Source: Blastocatellia bacterium (GTDB lineage: Bacteria; Acidobacteriota; Blastocatellia; UBA7656; JADIYM01). Taken from it: a DNA stretch of 64,000 nucleotides. Position numbers and translations under genes: made by a program. The stretch spans positions 62,001 to 126,000 of the forward strand of contig JAJTWZ010000002.1 of assembly GCA_021463145.1 (NCBI GenBank), given 5' to 3'. A model generated the notes under the pieces. That model was given only the letters and a program-made list of their open reading frames with translations. It had not been told where the DNA came from and made no database searches. Below are positions 1-8,946 of this stretch, in pieces; positions within the stretch are counted from its first letter, which is position 1; every line of letters starts with the position of its first letter.

Positions 1-36
1 CGGTAGTCATAGCGCAAGTCGGGGAGGTCTCAGACC

Positions 37-804
37 ATGTTCGATCAACTCGTTGAATCTACGTCCGAGCGCAAGAACGCCAAGATTCTCACGCTGTTTC
101 TGGTGAATTCCGTGCTTGGAGCCGTCGTGCTCTTTTCGACGGTCGTCATAGGAATCTATTTGTACGACGCGCAGCTCAACTTCGAGTTCGAGAAGCTTGC
201 GCTCGTGGCGATGGCCCCTCCGGCTGCTGCCCCTCCGCCTCCGCCGGCTCCGGCCCAGGCTCAGGCAAAGACCACTCCCGTCACGAACGACTTCGTGGCT
301 CAGACCAAGCAGGCTACGGAAATCAAGCCTCCTGCGCCACGTCCGCCATCACAGGCGTCGACGGGCGTCGTTGGCGGGGTTCCTGGCGGTGTTCCAGGTG
401 GCGAACCGGGCGGCGTCCCGGGCGGCGTCCCCGGCGGCGTCCCTGGCGGCGTTCCTGGCGGGGCTCCGATCGACGTGCCTCCCCCGGCACCGGATCCGCC
501 CAAGCCCGATCCTCCAAAGATTCAGCGCGTATCGGGCGGCGTCCTCTCGGGAAAAGCGACCCGGCGTCGCGAGCCCGGGTATCCGCAGATGGCCCGCGCC
601 GCTGGTGTCGAGGGCGCAGTCGTCGTTGAAGTGACCGTGAGCGAGTCAGGCGCTGTCATGTCTGCACGCGCCCTTTCCGGGCATCCGCTTCTCCGCGATG
701 CCGCGGTACAAGCGGCTCGCGGCTGGGCCTTCTCTCCGACGATGCTTTCCGGCGTTCCGGTCAAAGTCGTCGGCACCATAACTTTCAATTTCCGAAAATC
801 GTAA
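37..804 (+). CDS. tonB: TonB-family energy transducer
   Basis: 255 aa. TonB proteins pass energy from the ExbB/ExbD proton channel across the periplasm to outer-membrane receptors. A short cytoplasmic N-terminus is followed by one membrane segment (about residues 17-42), a Pro/Ala-rich periplasmic linker, an array of four-residue GGVP-type units (about 111-142), a second Pro/Lys segment, and a C-terminal TonB domain (about 170-255) with the family's YPQMARAAGVEG and VTVSESG-type motifs. The start has an SD (ggggagg) 9 nt upstream. It is first in an operon with exbB, two exbD genes and a TPR lipoprotein. A likely client is the receptor at 34319-36805. The Gly/Pro array is unusual for a TonB linker. 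Confidence 0.9.
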   Translation: MFDQLVESTSERKNAKILTLFLVNSVLGAVVLFSTVVIGIYLYDAQLNFEFEKLALVAMAPPAAAPPPPPAPAQAQAKTTPVTNDFVAQTKQATEIKPPAPRPPSQASTGVVGGVPGGVPGGEPGGVPGGVPGGVPGGVPGGAPIDVPPPAPDPPKPDPPKIQRVSGGVLSGKATRRREPGYPQMARAAGVEGAVVVEVTVSESGAVMSARALSGHPLLRDAAVQAARGWAFSPTMLSGVPVKVVGTITFNFRKS

Positions 805-828
805 TTCCAGCGGCGATTGTCCGTTGTG

Positions 829-851
829 CTCCGGTGGCCTCGCCGCCGGAG
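829..851 (+). promoter_or_regulatory. Stable hairpin between tonB and exbB
   Basis: A 10-bp stem (ctccggtggc / gccgccggag, one U-G pair) with a 3-nt loop lies in the 105-nt gap between tonB and exbB. There is no T-run after it, so it is more likely an RNA processing or stability element than a terminator. Only the pairing is seen; the role is inferred. Confidence 0.4.
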
Positions 852-909
852 ACGACGGCGGCGGAACGGCTGGGACGGCTCGACTCAACTTCTGGGAGGA
901 TCTCTAGTA

Positions 910-1665
910 ATGACCATTCTTGACTTCGTCTGGAGCGAGGCCGGTGTAGCCGCCTTCAATGTGCTGGCGTACCTGCAGGAAGAAGGCGGCGCCTCTGCCG
1001 CACAGACCGAGGACTTCACCCTCTGGGGCATGATCCAGAAGATGGGCCCGACGGCGCTCGCCGTCGCGATCATCCTCTTCATCATGTCGATGTATTCGAT
1101 CGCGGTGATGGTCGAGCGCTACCTGACCTACAGCGCGGCGAAGAAGCAGTCTCGCGAGTTCGCTCCCAAGGTTGCGGCCGCCCTTCGTGACAATCGCATT
1201 GAAGAGGCAATCAACATCTCGGACCGCTACAAGAAGAGCCATCTTGCGATGGTGGTCAACGCGGGACTGCAGGACATCCAGGCTTCCGGCTTTGGACCGC
1301 ACGTCATCGACAGCGCCAAGCGCGCACTTCAGCGTTCGATGGCCATCAAGACGGCGGAATTCAAGCGCGGCCTTTCCGCACTGGCGACGATCGGTTCGAC
1401 GGCTCCGTTCGTGGGCCTTTTCGGAACGGTGGTTGGCATCATCAACTCGTTCCAGGGCATGAAGAGCGCGGAATCGACCGGTATCGGCGCGGTTGCAGGC
1501 GGCATTTCTGAGGCTCTCATCGAGACGGCTTTCGGCCTCGTCGTTGCAATTCCGGCCGTGTGGGCATTCAACTACTTCTCGTCGAAGGTCGAGGCGTTCG
1601 TCGTCGAGATGGACAACTCGTCCTCGGAACTCATCGACTACTTCCTCAAGCAGCGAGGCCAGTAA
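910..1665 (+). CDS. exbB: MotA/TolQ/ExbB-family proton channel protein
   Basis: 251 aa. ExbB forms the pentameric inner-membrane channel that uses the proton motive force to drive TonB. Three membrane segments are visible: about residues 42-64 (TALAVAIILFIMSMYSIAVM), 158-180 (LATIGSTAPFVGLFGTVVGI, with the family's GLFGTV signature) and 200-222 (SEALIETAFGLVVAIPAVWA). The ATG at 910 is chosen over an upstream in-frame ATG at 817 because it has an SD (gggagga) and because the 31 extra residues would be an Arg-rich stretch read through the hairpin. exbD follows after only 3 nt. Confidence 0.93.
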   Translation: MTILDFVWSEAGVAAFNVLAYLQEEGGASAAQTEDFTLWGMIQKMGPTALAVAIILFIMSMYSIAVMVERYLTYSAAKKQSREFAPKVAAALRDNRIEEAINISDRYKKSHLAMVVNAGLQDIQASGFGPHVIDSAKRALQRSMAIKTAEFKRGLSALATIGSTAPFVGLFGTVVGIINSFQGMKSAESTGIGAVAGGISEALIETAFGLVVAIPAVWAFNYFSSKVEAFVVEMDNSSSELIDYFLKQRGQ

Positions 1666-1668
1666 TCC

Positions 1669-2100
1669 ATGGGCGCGAGTGTCGACACAGGCGGCGGTCC
1701 GATCAACGCCATCAACGTCACTCCAATGGTGGATGTGATGCTGGTCCTGTTGATCATCTTCATGGTCATCACGCCGATGCTTCAGGCTGGCGTGTCGGTC
1801 GCGTTGCCCAAAGCCAAGAACCCAGTCGAAACTGCGGAGATCACCAAGGAATCTTCGGTCGTGGTGGCGGTCCCGAACAATGGCGAGTTCTACGTCAACA
1901 AGGACAAGTTCACCGACCTGAAGGAACTGGGACGCGAGGTAAAGGATCGGCTTTCGAAGAAGCCCATCCAGGATCAGATCGTGTACGTGAAGGCAGGCGC
2001 TGGAGCGGACTACGGGACGGTCGTCCTCGTGATCGACGAGATTCGGAATCAGGGGTTCGACCGCATTGGGCTCGTTGCCGACAAGGAAAAAGAGAAGTAA
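1669..2100 (+). CDS. exbD: ExbD/TolR biopolymer transport protein (first copy)
   Basis: 143 aa. ExbD sits in the pore of the ExbB pentamer with its C-terminal domain in the periplasm. The sequence has the N-terminal motif INVTPMVDVMLVLLIIFMV (about residues 16-34), including the membrane Asp of the proton path (VDVMLVLL), then a periplasmic domain with the expected VYVKAGAGADYG and IGLVAD segments. It follows exbB after 3 nt. A second, diverged ExbD follows, so the two may form a mixed dimer or serve different TonB/TolA partners. Confidence 0.93.
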   Translation: MGASVDTGGGPINAINVTPMVDVMLVLLIIFMVITPMLQAGVSVALPKAKNPVETAEITKESSVVVAVPNNGEFYVNKDKFTDLKELGREVKDRLSKKPIQDQIVYVKAGAGADYGTVVLVIDEIRNQGFDRIGLVADKEKEK

Positions 2101-2108
2101 CGGTCATT

Positions 2109-2122
2109 GGGCCTTCGGGCCC
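2109..2122 (+). promoter_or_regulatory. UUCG-tetraloop hairpin after first exbD
   Basis: GGGCC-TTCG-GGCCC is a perfect 5-bp stem closed by a cUUCGg tetraloop, one of the most stable RNA hairpins. It begins 9 nt after the first exbD stop. With no T-run it is best read as a 3' stability or processing element inside the operon. Confidence 0.45.
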
Positions 2123-2147
2123 CGCAGCTATGAGGTCCCAACCAGAC

Positions 2148-2183
2148 AGGAGGAGGGGCGCGCGGCTCAACGGTCCGCGCGCC
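2148..2183 (+). promoter_or_regulatory. SD followed by 9-bp GC hairpin before second exbD
   Basis: A strong Shine-Dalgarno (aggaggagg, 2148-2156) is followed at once by a perfect 9-bp stem (ggcgcgcgg / ccgcgcgcc, loop ctcaacggt). The exbD start at 2197 is 13 nt after the stem. In linear distance the SD is 40 nt from the start codon, too far to work; folding of the stem would bring it to about 13 nt. This suggests structure-dependent initiation. Confidence 0.4.
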
Positions 2184-2196
2184 ACTGCATAAGCCG

Positions 2197-2619
2197 ATGG
2201 GAATGAGTTCAGGTAGTACGCCGGAAATCAACGTCACGCCGCTCATCGACGTTCTACTCGTGCTGCTGATCATCTTCATGGTGGTCGCGCCGCTCAAACC
2301 GGCACAGTTCGAGACGAAGGTCCCGCAGAAGAACAACACCAATCAGGCGGAACCTAACAACGAGACGCTGATGGTCGTACTCAAGACCGACAACACGATC
2401 GAGTTTCCGGCCCGCAACAAGGTCACTCCGGAAGAATTGCAGGAGCGCTTGAGTCGCGCGCTTGCGGATCGGCCCGACGATCAGAAAACGGTCATCGTCG
2501 CCGGTCCGACCAAGCTCGCGTACTCGAACATCGTCAACGTCATCGACATCATCAAGGGCTCTGGCGCTCAGACGATCGGACTGCAGATCGACGCGCTCGA
2601 CCTCGTGACCGAACAGTGA
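2197..2619 (+). CDS. exbD: ExbD/TolR biopolymer transport protein (second copy)
   Basis: 140 aa. It has the ExbD signature INVTPLIDVLLVLLIIFMVVAP (about residues 10-31) with the membrane Asp, and a periplasmic domain ending in the IDIIKGSGAQTIGLQ segment. It is clearly diverged from the first copy, so this is not a recent duplication. ATG at 2203 (third codon) is an equally possible start. The 97-nt gap from the first exbD is the longest between the channel genes and holds two hairpins. The next gene's likely start (2661) lies 41 nt downstream. Confidence 0.92.
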   Translation: MGMSSGSTPEINVTPLIDVLLVLLIIFMVVAPLKPAQFETKVPQKNNTNQAEPNNETLMVVLKTDNTIEFPARNKVTPEELQERLSRALADRPDDQKTVIVAGPTKLAYSNIVNVIDIIKGSGAQTIGLQIDALDLVTEQ

Positions 2620-2660
2620 TCGGCAAACCCGATCGCGGCCTCGGAGGAGACGGAATCGCT

Positions 2661-3566
2661 ATGAGATCTCACGTGCGTCGGCTTGCGGTTGTCGTCCTGA
2701 TGACATTCGCAGTAGCTGGTTTGCAGGGATGTGGCTTCTATTACTCGTTGAAGGCGAAGAGCCGCCTCAATGAGGGCGTTCGCACCTTCAACAAGGGCAA
2801 GTACGAAGATGCCCGCGACCTGTTCAAGGAAGCCGTCGACCTCGACCCTGACAACGTCAACGCGCGTTTCTTCTATGCGATGGCGCTCAATGCGGAGTTC
2901 GAGAAATCGCTCAACTCGCAGGATGTCGACAAGTCGGGCGCGATATCGCTTGGCGAGAACGCCATCAAGGCGTTCCAGGACGTTATCGCGATGAATCCTG
3001 ACTTCAAGTTCGTCGATCAGGCCACGGCGTTGATTGCGAAGGCCTACAAATCGCTTCGCGACGTCTACAGCCCTGAACGCGAAATGCCCAAGGTGCTCGA
3101 GATGCGCTCGAAGTACCTCGAGATGATAGAGAAGCGCGCCAACCTGCCAGGCCAGACGACACGCGTCAAGGCGCAGATGTTCTACACGATCGGTGACGAC
3201 TACTGGCGCGAAGGCCATCAGATGCTCGAGAGGTTCGCCAAGAAGGACGCGGCGAATCCCGCGGCGCTGCCTACCTATCCTGATGTTCCTGAAGCGGAGC
3301 GCGCGAAGATCATGGCCGTGGTAGCGAAATCGAAGGGTTTCATGGAACAGTCAATAGCGGCTGATCCGGATTACCCGGAGCCGTATCTCGGACAGAAACT
3401 GCTCGTCATGGACCAGATGAACGCTACGAACGATCTTGTCAAGAAGGACGCGTTCCGCCCCGAAAAGGACAAATGGGACGAGCTCTATCGCGACAAGCTC
3501 AGCGCGGCCCAGGCGGCCGAAGCGGCCGCTGCATCTGCCGCACCTGCCGAGGAAGCGCCGAAATAG
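2661..3566 (+). CDS. TPR-containing lipoprotein
   Basis: 301 aa. The ATG at 2661 is chosen because an SD (ggaggaga) lies 10 nt upstream and because it gives a clean lipoprotein signal: basic start, hydrophobic core, lipobox LQGC with the acylated Cys at residue 24. TPR-like helices follow (NEGVRTFNKGKYEDARDLF, then AVDLDPDNVNARFFYAMAL). The tail is Ala/Glu-rich. It is the last gene of the tonB-exbB-exbD-exbD operon, so it probably acts in the periplasm with that complex. A role like YbgF/CpoB beside Tol-Pal would be a reasonable comparison, but no YbgF domain is recognised. Confidence 0.8.
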   Translation: MRSHVRRLAVVVLMTFAVAGLQGCGFYYSLKAKSRLNEGVRTFNKGKYEDARDLFKEAVDLDPDNVNARFFYAMALNAEFEKSLNSQDVDKSGAISLGENAIKAFQDVIAMNPDFKFVDQATALIAKAYKSLRDVYSPEREMPKVLEMRSKYLEMIEKRANLPGQTTRVKAQMFYTIGDDYWREGHQMLERFAKKDAANPAALPTYPDVPEAERAKIMAVVAKSKGFMEQSIAADPDYPEPYLGQKLLVMDQMNATNDLVKKDAFRPEKDKWDELYRDKLSAAQAAEAAAASAAPAEEAPK

Positions 3567-3603
3567 GGTCCGATCCTGCGAGTCCGCCTGCTGTGGTAGG
3601 ATC

Positions 3604-3649
3604 AACGGGCGCGAAGAGCACACGGGCTCTTCGCGCCCGTTCCGCTTTT
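3604..3649 (+). terminator. Rho-independent terminator of the tonB-exb operon
   Basis: A perfect 16-bp stem (aacgggcgcgaagagc at 3604-3619, complement at 3626-3641) with a 6-nt loop is followed by ccgctttt. It lies 38 nt after the lipoprotein gene and 50 nt before the spoT start, so it separates the two units. Confidence 0.85.
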
Positions 3650-3698
3650 GGGAGATGGCGGCCCTGGACCGCCGCAGATCGGGTTCCGAGGTCCCTGG

Positions 3699-5858
3699 AT
3701 GATCCGCTTCGAGACGATTCTCGACAAGGTATCGCGCAGCCGTCCCGATGCGGATCTCGATCTGCTCCGTCGCGCATATCTGTTCTCCGCGAAGGAGCAC
3801 CGGGGCCAGGTCAGAAAGTCCGGTGAGCCCTACCTCGTGCACCCTCTGGAAGTCGCGAACATCCTGGCAGACATGCAACTCGACGTGTCCTGCGTGACGA
3901 CTGGCCTTCTCCACGACATCGTCGAAGATACGAACATACCGATCGACACGATCGAACAGTACTTCGGGGCCGAGATCGCTCACCTCGTCGACGGGTTGAC
4001 CAAGATCGCGAAGATCGACAGTGTCTCGCGTGCCGATCAGCAGGCGGCGAACATCCGGAAGATGCTGCTTGCGATGGTTGACGATATTCGGGTCGTGCTG
4101 GTCAAACTTGCCGACAGGCTCCACAACATGAGAACCCTCGCGTTCCTGCCGCGAGACAAGCAAGTGCGCATCGCGCAGGAGACGCTGGACGTGTATGCGC
4201 CAATCGCGCATCGGCTCGGAATGTCACGCGTCAGGGGCGAACTGGAGGACCTGGCCTTCAAGTACATCGAGCCCGACGAGTACCTTCGGCTGCAGACCGT
4301 GCTCTCCGAGCGCAAGACCCGGTTCGATGCCGACCTCGAGCACTTGCAACAGGAGATGCGCGAGATCATGCGCCAGTCCGGAGTACAGGTGAATCGCATC
4401 GAGGGCCGGATAAAGCGCCCGTATTCGATCCATCAAAAGCTCAAGCGGCAGAAGATCTCGATCGAGCAGGTTTACGACCTCGTAGCTATTCGACTCATCG
4501 TCGAGGACATCAAGGACTGCTACGCCGCACTCGGCTCGATCCATACTCACTGGAAACCGGTCCCCGGACGCTTCAAGGACTGGATCGCCATTCCGCGGGA
4601 GAACATGTACCAGTCGCTGCATACGACGGTCGTCGGCAAGAGCGGACACCCGTTCGAAGTACAGATTCGCACGCTCGAGATGCACAGGATCGCCGAGGAA
4701 GGCATCGCTGCTCATTGGAAGTACAAGGAAGGCAAGCTGGGCGATCAGAGTGAGGACGCGGCCTTCCAGTGGCTCAAGCGCCTTGTCGAGTGGCAGCAGG
4801 AAGTTTCCGACTCGCGCGACTTCATGGATGCACTCAAGCTCGACCTGTATCCGAAGGAGGTCTACACCTTCACGCCGAAGGGCAAGGTCATCGAATTGCC
4901 ACGCGGCGCCACGCCGGTCGACTTCGCGTACGCGATTCACACCGAGGTTGGACACACGTGCGTCGGAGCGAAGGTTAACGGACGCATTGTCCCACTCAAG
5001 TACCAGCTCAGAAACGGCGAAGTCGTCGAGATCATGACGAATGCGCAGAGTCATCCGTCCAGGGACTGGCTCAACAACGTCATGACATCGAAGGCGCGGT
5101 CGAAAGTGCGGCATTATCTCGCCGAGAGCGAGCGCGAACGATCTATCGACATCGGTAGAAAACTCTTCGAAAAGGAAGCGGAGCGATTCCGGCTCTCGCC
5201 GAAGAAGCTCATCCAGACTGGCGCCCTGCAGAAACTCGCCCCCGACTACGGACTGGCGCGCACCGACGACGTCTTTGCCGCCGTGGGCTACGGCAAGGTG
5301 CAACCGCGATCGCTGATAGCCAAGCTCCTTCCGACAGAGAGGCTGGCCGAGCTCGAGGAAGACAAGAAGCCAACGATCAAGCAGACGATAAAGAAGGCTC
5401 TCGGGCTCGAGGACCGCATTCAGGTAAAGGGTATCGACGACATCATGGTCTACCGGGCCCGATGCTGTAATCCGGTGCGCGGTGAGGACATCATCGGTTT
5501 CATCACGCGGGGAAAAGGCGTGGCGGTGCACTCGGCGGGATGCCCGAACGTACCGTCCCTTACTTTCAACAGGGAAAGGCTCATTCCCGTTGAGTGGGTC
5601 AAAGCCGACAGCGATCCAGGCCGTTACATCGTGTCGCTTAGAGTGACAACCGAAGACCGCCCCGGCATGCTCGCCGATCTGACAATTGCGATCGCGAACC
5701 TATCCACGAATCTGCGCAACGCGCGGGCGACCGTGGACGAAGAAGCGCACGGACGGATCGAGCTCACGGTGGAGGTGTTCGACCTGAAGCATCTGGAGCG
5801 GCTGACTACGACGCTTCGCTCCGTCGCCGACGTGCTGGACGTCGAACGCGTCGCGTGA
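3699..5858 (+). CDS. spoT: Bifunctional (p)ppGpp synthase/hydrolase, RelA/SpoT family
   Basis: 719 aa, the usual length for long RSH enzymes, which make and degrade the alarmone (p)ppGpp. Domains in order: HD hydrolase (about 25-180, with H72-D73 in LLHDIVEDT, so hydrolysis should be active), synthetase (about 230-350, with [20 protein letters not shown]), TGS (about 385-450, [20 protein letters not shown]), the zinc-finger/helical region with CCNPVRGE and HSAGCPN, and a C-terminal ACT domain (about 640-719). The start at 3699 ([10 protein letters not shown]) matches family N-termini better than the in-frame ATG at 3648, which overlaps the terminator region. Confidence 0.95.
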   Translation: MIRFETILDKVSRSRPDADLDLLRRAYLFSAKEHRGQVRKSGEPYLVHPLEVANILADMQLDVSCVTTGLLHDIVEDTNIPIDTIEQYFGAEIAHLVDGLTKIAKIDSVSRADQQAANIRKMLLAMVDDIRVVLVKLADRLHNMRTLAFLPRDKQVRIAQETLDVYAPIAHRLGMSRVRGELEDLAFKYIEPDEYLRLQTVLSERKTRFDADLEHLQQEMREIMRQSGVQVNRIEGRIKRPYSIHQKLKRQKISIEQVYDLVAIRLIVEDIKDCYAALGSIHTHWKPVPGRFKDWIAIPRENMYQSLHTTVVGKSGHPFEVQIRTLEMHRIAEEGIAAHWKYKEGKLGDQSEDAAFQWLKRLVEWQQEVSDSRDFMDALKLDLYPKEVYTFTPKGKVIELPRGATPVDFAYAIHTEVGHTCVGAKVNGRIVPLKYQLRNGEVVEIMTNAQSHPSRDWLNNVMTSKARSKVRHYLAESERERSIDIGRKLFEKEAERFRLSPKKLIQTGALQKLAPDYGLARTDDVFAAVGYGKVQPRSLIAKLLPTERLAELEEDKKPTIKQTIKKALGLEDRIQVKGIDDIMVYRARCCNPVRGEDIIGFITRGKGVAVHSAGCPNVPSLTFNRERLIPVEWVKADSDPGRYIVSLRVTTEDRPGMLADLTIAIANLSTNLRNARATVDEEAHGRIELTVEVFDLKHLERLTTTLRSVADVLDVERVA

Positions 5859-5880
5859 TCGAAAAAGGCCGATCGGCGCA

Positions 5881-5906
5881 GGCAACCCATCAACCGCACG
5901 TGCGTC
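5881..5906 (+). promoter_or_regulatory. Possible ECF-type promoter before the sigma gene
   Basis: ggcaac, a 16-nt spacer, then cgtc resembles the GGAAC-N16-CGTC pattern of many ECF sigma factors. It lies just before the ECF sigma gene, where an autoregulated promoter would be expected. The -35 match is imperfect, and transcription from it would favour the in-frame GTG at 5938 as start. Confidence 0.22.
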
Positions 5907-5919
5907 GAAAGGCACGCGC

Positions 5920-6525
5920 ATGCAATACTTAGCAGCTGTGGCGATCGAGACTCCACGAGTCGAGACGGATTTGGACCTGGCACGGGCGTCAGCCGCGGGT
6001 GATACCGCCGCGTTCGAACAGCTTTACCGTCAGCACCACCGCCGCGTTTTCTCGCTCTGCCTGCGCATGCTTGGAAATCCAACCGAAGCCGAAGACCTTA
6101 CGCAGGATGTCTTCGTACAGCTCTTTCGAAAAATCGGATCCTTCCGCGGCGAGTCGGCATTCACGACGTGGTTGCACCGGATGACGGTAAACCAGGTCCT
6201 GATGCACTTCCGCAAACGGAACGTACGGCCGGAGTTGACCACCGACGACGGTGAACTTCCGGTCACGATCGAGGTCGGCACGGACAAACCGTCACGCATG
6301 CCGATCGTCGATCACATAGCGCTCGAGCGCGCCATTGGTGAGCTGCCGAAGGGTTATCGCACGGTCTTCGTCCTTCACGATGTCGAGGGATACGAACACG
6401 AGGAAATCGGACGGATGCTCGGAGTGACTGTCGGAACGTCGAAGTCACAGCTTCACAAAGCGCGAATGCGCATCCGAACGCTTCTGGACAAGAAGTCCTC
6501 TGACAACCGCGAGGTGCAAGCGTGA
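5920..6525 (+). CDS. ECF-type RNA polymerase sigma factor
   Basis: Up to 201 aa. Region 2 is about residues 35-100 ([43 protein letters not shown]) and region 4 about 130-190 ([40 protein letters not shown], a helix-turn-helix). The order sigma then zf-HC2 gene, with a TGATG overlap, is the standard arrangement of a sigma factor and its own anti-sigma factor. The start is uncertain: ATG 5920 or in-frame GTG 5938, neither with a clear SD. The signal it answers cannot be read from the sequence. Confidence 0.92.
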   Translation: MQYLAAVAIETPRVETDLDLARASAAGDTAAFEQLYRQHHRRVFSLCLRMLGNPTEAEDLTQDVFVQLFRKIGSFRGESAFTTWLHRMTVNQVLMHFRKRNVRPELTTDDGELPVTIEVGTDKPSRMPIVDHIALERAIGELPKGYRTVFVLHDVEGYEHEEIGRMLGVTVGTSKSQLHKARMRIRTLLDKKSSDNREVQA

Positions 6526-7256
6526 TGGCGTGTGCGAACTTTCAGGACCAACTATCTGACTTTCTCGACGGCGAACTTGCTGCCAACGACCGGCAGAACC
6601 TCGAGAGGCACCTTCGCACGTGCTCCGTCTGTACGACGATTCGCGATGACCTCGCGCGATTGATCGCGGCAAGTGCGAATCTTCCGCTCCATACCCCATC
6701 GCCAGCATTGTGGGCCAACATCGAACGCGAGATCGGGGCCGGCAGAGTGGCCGCGGGTCCGGCGGCCTGGTGGAACCGGTTGAGCGCTCGCCATTACGAC
6801 TTCAGTATTTCGGCCCGCCAGCTCGTAGCGGCTGCTGCTACGGTCACCGTGGCCGTCGGCGCGTTCTGGGCAATTCAGATAGCTTCGCCGAATGCCCTGC
6901 CCACGCTGGACGTGAACTGGAACTCGATGGGTGGAACCTCCTCGCAGGGCGTACAGGCCGTTCCGCTCGCGCACGTGGCATCGAATGACGAGATTGCGCG
7001 GCTGCGTGGACTCGTCGACGAGATGACCGCGACTATTGCGTCGTCTCAGTCGAACTGGTCGTCCGAATTGAAGTCCACCTACCTGAAATCGGTAGCGGCG
7101 GCGGACGCTCGCATCGCCGAGGTGGAGCGTGCACACGCGGTGGCGCCTTCGGACGCGTCTCGTGAAGTAGTCCTGGCGGCATATCGCGAGAAGCTGAGAC
7201 TGCTGGACGAGTTCGCGCGTCTCGCATCGGAAGCAAGGCCCCCTGCCGCAAAGTAG
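6525..7256 (+). CDS. Membrane-anchored zinc-finger anti-sigma factor
   Basis: 243 aa from the ATG at 6525, which shares one base with the sigma stop (TGATG); a GTG at 6522 is also in frame. The N-terminus is a zf-HC2/RsrA-like domain with the HLRTCSVC motif (H-x3-C-x2-C, about residues 30-37), which holds zinc and clamps the sigma factor. One membrane segment follows (about 105-125, LVAAAATVTVAVGAFWAI), then a periplasmic part with a predicted coiled coil (about 150-240). It should hold the upstream ECF factor at the membrane until an envelope signal releases it. Confidence 0.88.
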   Translation: MACANFQDQLSDFLDGELAANDRQNLERHLRTCSVCTTIRDDLARLIAASANLPLHTPSPALWANIEREIGAGRVAAGPAAWWNRLSARHYDFSISARQLVAAAATVTVAVGAFWAIQIASPNALPTLDVNWNSMGGTSSQGVQAVPLAHVASNDEIARLRGLVDEMTATIASSQSNWSSELKSTYLKSVAAADARIAEVERAHAVAPSDASREVVLAAYREKLRLLDEFARLASEARPPAAK

Positions 7257-7296
7257 CCTGCGCCAAGCGCCTTCGAGTTGAGCTAGAATCGCGGGC

Positions 7297-8889
7297 GTGA
7301 AGCTCGCTACCGTCGACATCGGCTCGAATTCGTTCCATCTGCTGGTCGTTGACGTGGACGAGGAAGGCTACTTCCGGGTCATCGACCGGGAGCGCGAGAT
7401 GGCGCGCCTTGGTTCTGGCGGCCTCACCGTCGGCCAGATGACGATCGAGGCGATGGATCGCGCAATAGTCGCTCTTGGCCGCTTCGCGGAACTTGCACGC
7501 TCCCACGGTTGCGAGCGCATCATCGCAACGGCCACCAGTGCGGTGCGAGAGGCGAGCAACGGCGACAAGTTCCTCAAACGCGTGCGCCGGAAAACCGGTA
7601 TCGAAGTCGATATGCTCTCCGGAGTTGAAGAGGCCCGGCTCATCGCCCGATCCGTCAGTTACGTCCGGAACCTCGGGACGTCAGCAACGCTCGGCATCGA
7701 CATAGGGGGAGGCTCGACCGAGTTCTGGATCCTGGCCGGCGGCGAGCACCGGGTACTCATTTCGAACCGCCTGGGTGCCGTGCGGTTGTCGGACGGCTTC
7801 ATCCACGGCGATCCCGTTTCCAAGCGCGAACTCGAGTTGCTTCGTGGTTACATCGTTGCCGCACTCGCGCGCACGAAACGTGAGGTTGCCGAGGCCGGTT
7901 TCGAAAACGTGATCGTTACTTCCGGAACGGCGCTTACGCTCGCGGAAATGGCCTACGCCCTCGAGAACGGCGATGCACGGTTGGACTCCCTTCCACCGCA
8001 GGACACCGAAGGCCTCGAACTGACGTCCGATGCGCTGCGGCGGCTGACGAGAACCATCACCAAGTCCCCTCTCCGTGAGCGAAAAAAGATCCCTGGCTTG
8101 CCGGAGGAACGCGCGGACATCATCGTCGCCGGGGCCGTACTTCTCGACACGATCTTTTCGGAGCTCCAGATAAGGAGCGCGATGAGTTGCGATTGGGCGC
8201 TCCGCGAAGGTGTGCTGATCGACTACCTCGACCGGCACGCCGCCATAGCGCCGAATGCCGGCGCCAGCGACGACAGCGGCCTCGAACTCGGCGAAATCCG
8301 GCGGCGCTCCATCCTTGCCCTTGCGCGCCGGTGCGAGTACGACGCCGGTCACGCGCGGCAGACCTCTCGACTCGCAAAGTCAATCTTCGACCAGACATCC
8401 GGCCTGCATGGACTCGGTGAAGACGCCCGCGGTCTGCTGGAAGCAAGCTCCGTCCTCCACGACATCGGCTACACGATCGCACACGCCGGCCACAATCGGC
8501 ACGGACAGTATCTGATCATGAACAGCGAGCTTGTCGGGTTCTCTTCGCGCGAGCAGTCGATCCTGGGCAACATCGTGCGCTATCACGGTGGCAGGCTACC
8601 GAAGAAGAAGCACCAGGAGTTCGCGAGGCTCCGTTCCGGAGATCGCCGGCTCGTCGAGAAACTTACAGCCATCCTCACCGTTGCCGACGCTCTCGACCGC
8701 ACGAATCGCAGCGCGGTCCAGGACGTTCAGGTCACACTTGGCAGGAAGAACGCGCGCTTCACCGTCGTTCCAGCGAGCGAATGCACGCTCGAGGTCTGGG
8801 ACGCTTCGCGCAAGGCCAGCGTTTTCGAGCGCGTCTTCGGCGTTCGTACCGAAGTCGAGCTCTCGACGACACCGGTTCGAAACGCATAG
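7297..8889 (+). CDS. ppx: Ppx/GppA phosphatase with C-terminal HD domain
   Basis: 530 aa from a GTG start (VKLATVDIGSNSFHLL). The family hydrolyses polyphosphate or pppGpp. The first part (about 1-300) is an ASKHA fold with the phosphate-1 motif DIGSNSFHL near the start, DIGGGSTEF near 135 and the TSGTALTLAEM segment near 210. The C-terminal part (about 320-500) is HD-like, with SVLHDIGY and the later HGQYLIMNSE segment, as in long Ppx/GppA proteins. Together with SpoT (3699) and Ppk (53668) it forms a polyphosphate/ppGpp set. Whether it prefers polyphosphate or pppGpp cannot be told from the sequence. Confidence 0.9.
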   Translation: MKLATVDIGSNSFHLLVVDVDEEGYFRVIDREREMARLGSGGLTVGQMTIEAMDRAIVALGRFAELARSHGCERIIATATSAVREASNGDKFLKRVRRKTGIEVDMLSGVEEARLIARSVSYVRNLGTSATLGIDIGGGSTEFWILAGGEHRVLISNRLGAVRLSDGFIHGDPVSKRELELLRGYIVAALARTKREVAEAGFENVIVTSGTALTLAEMAYALENGDARLDSLPPQDTEGLELTSDALRRLTRTITKSPLRERKKIPGLPEERADIIVAGAVLLDTIFSELQIRSAMSCDWALREGVLIDYLDRHAAIAPNAGASDDSGLELGEIRRRSILALARRCEYDAGHARQTSRLAKSIFDQTSGLHGLGEDARGLLEASSVLHDIGYTIAHAGHNRHGQYLIMNSELVGFSSREQSILGNIVRYHGGRLPKKKHQEFARLRSGDRRLVEKLTAILTVADALDRTNRSAVQDVQVTLGRKNARFTVVPASECTLEVWDASRKASVFERVFGVRTEVELSTTPVRNA

Positions 8890-8946
8890 AACACACGGAG
8901 TCCGGCGTTCGGGCCGGTCCTGATCCTCCAGGGCAATCTGCCGGCG

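Noticed and set aside
817-909. Longer exbB start at 817
   Set aside because: The extension is an Arg-rich stretch read through a hairpin and lacks an SD; ATG 910 has one.
4224-5531. 435-codon open frame antisense to spoT
   Set aside because: Lies entirely within a clear RelA/SpoT gene, with no domain or SD.
8890-8946. 6S RNA next to zapA
   Set aside because: Only 57 nt are available between convergent ppx and zapA, too short for a 6S RNA.
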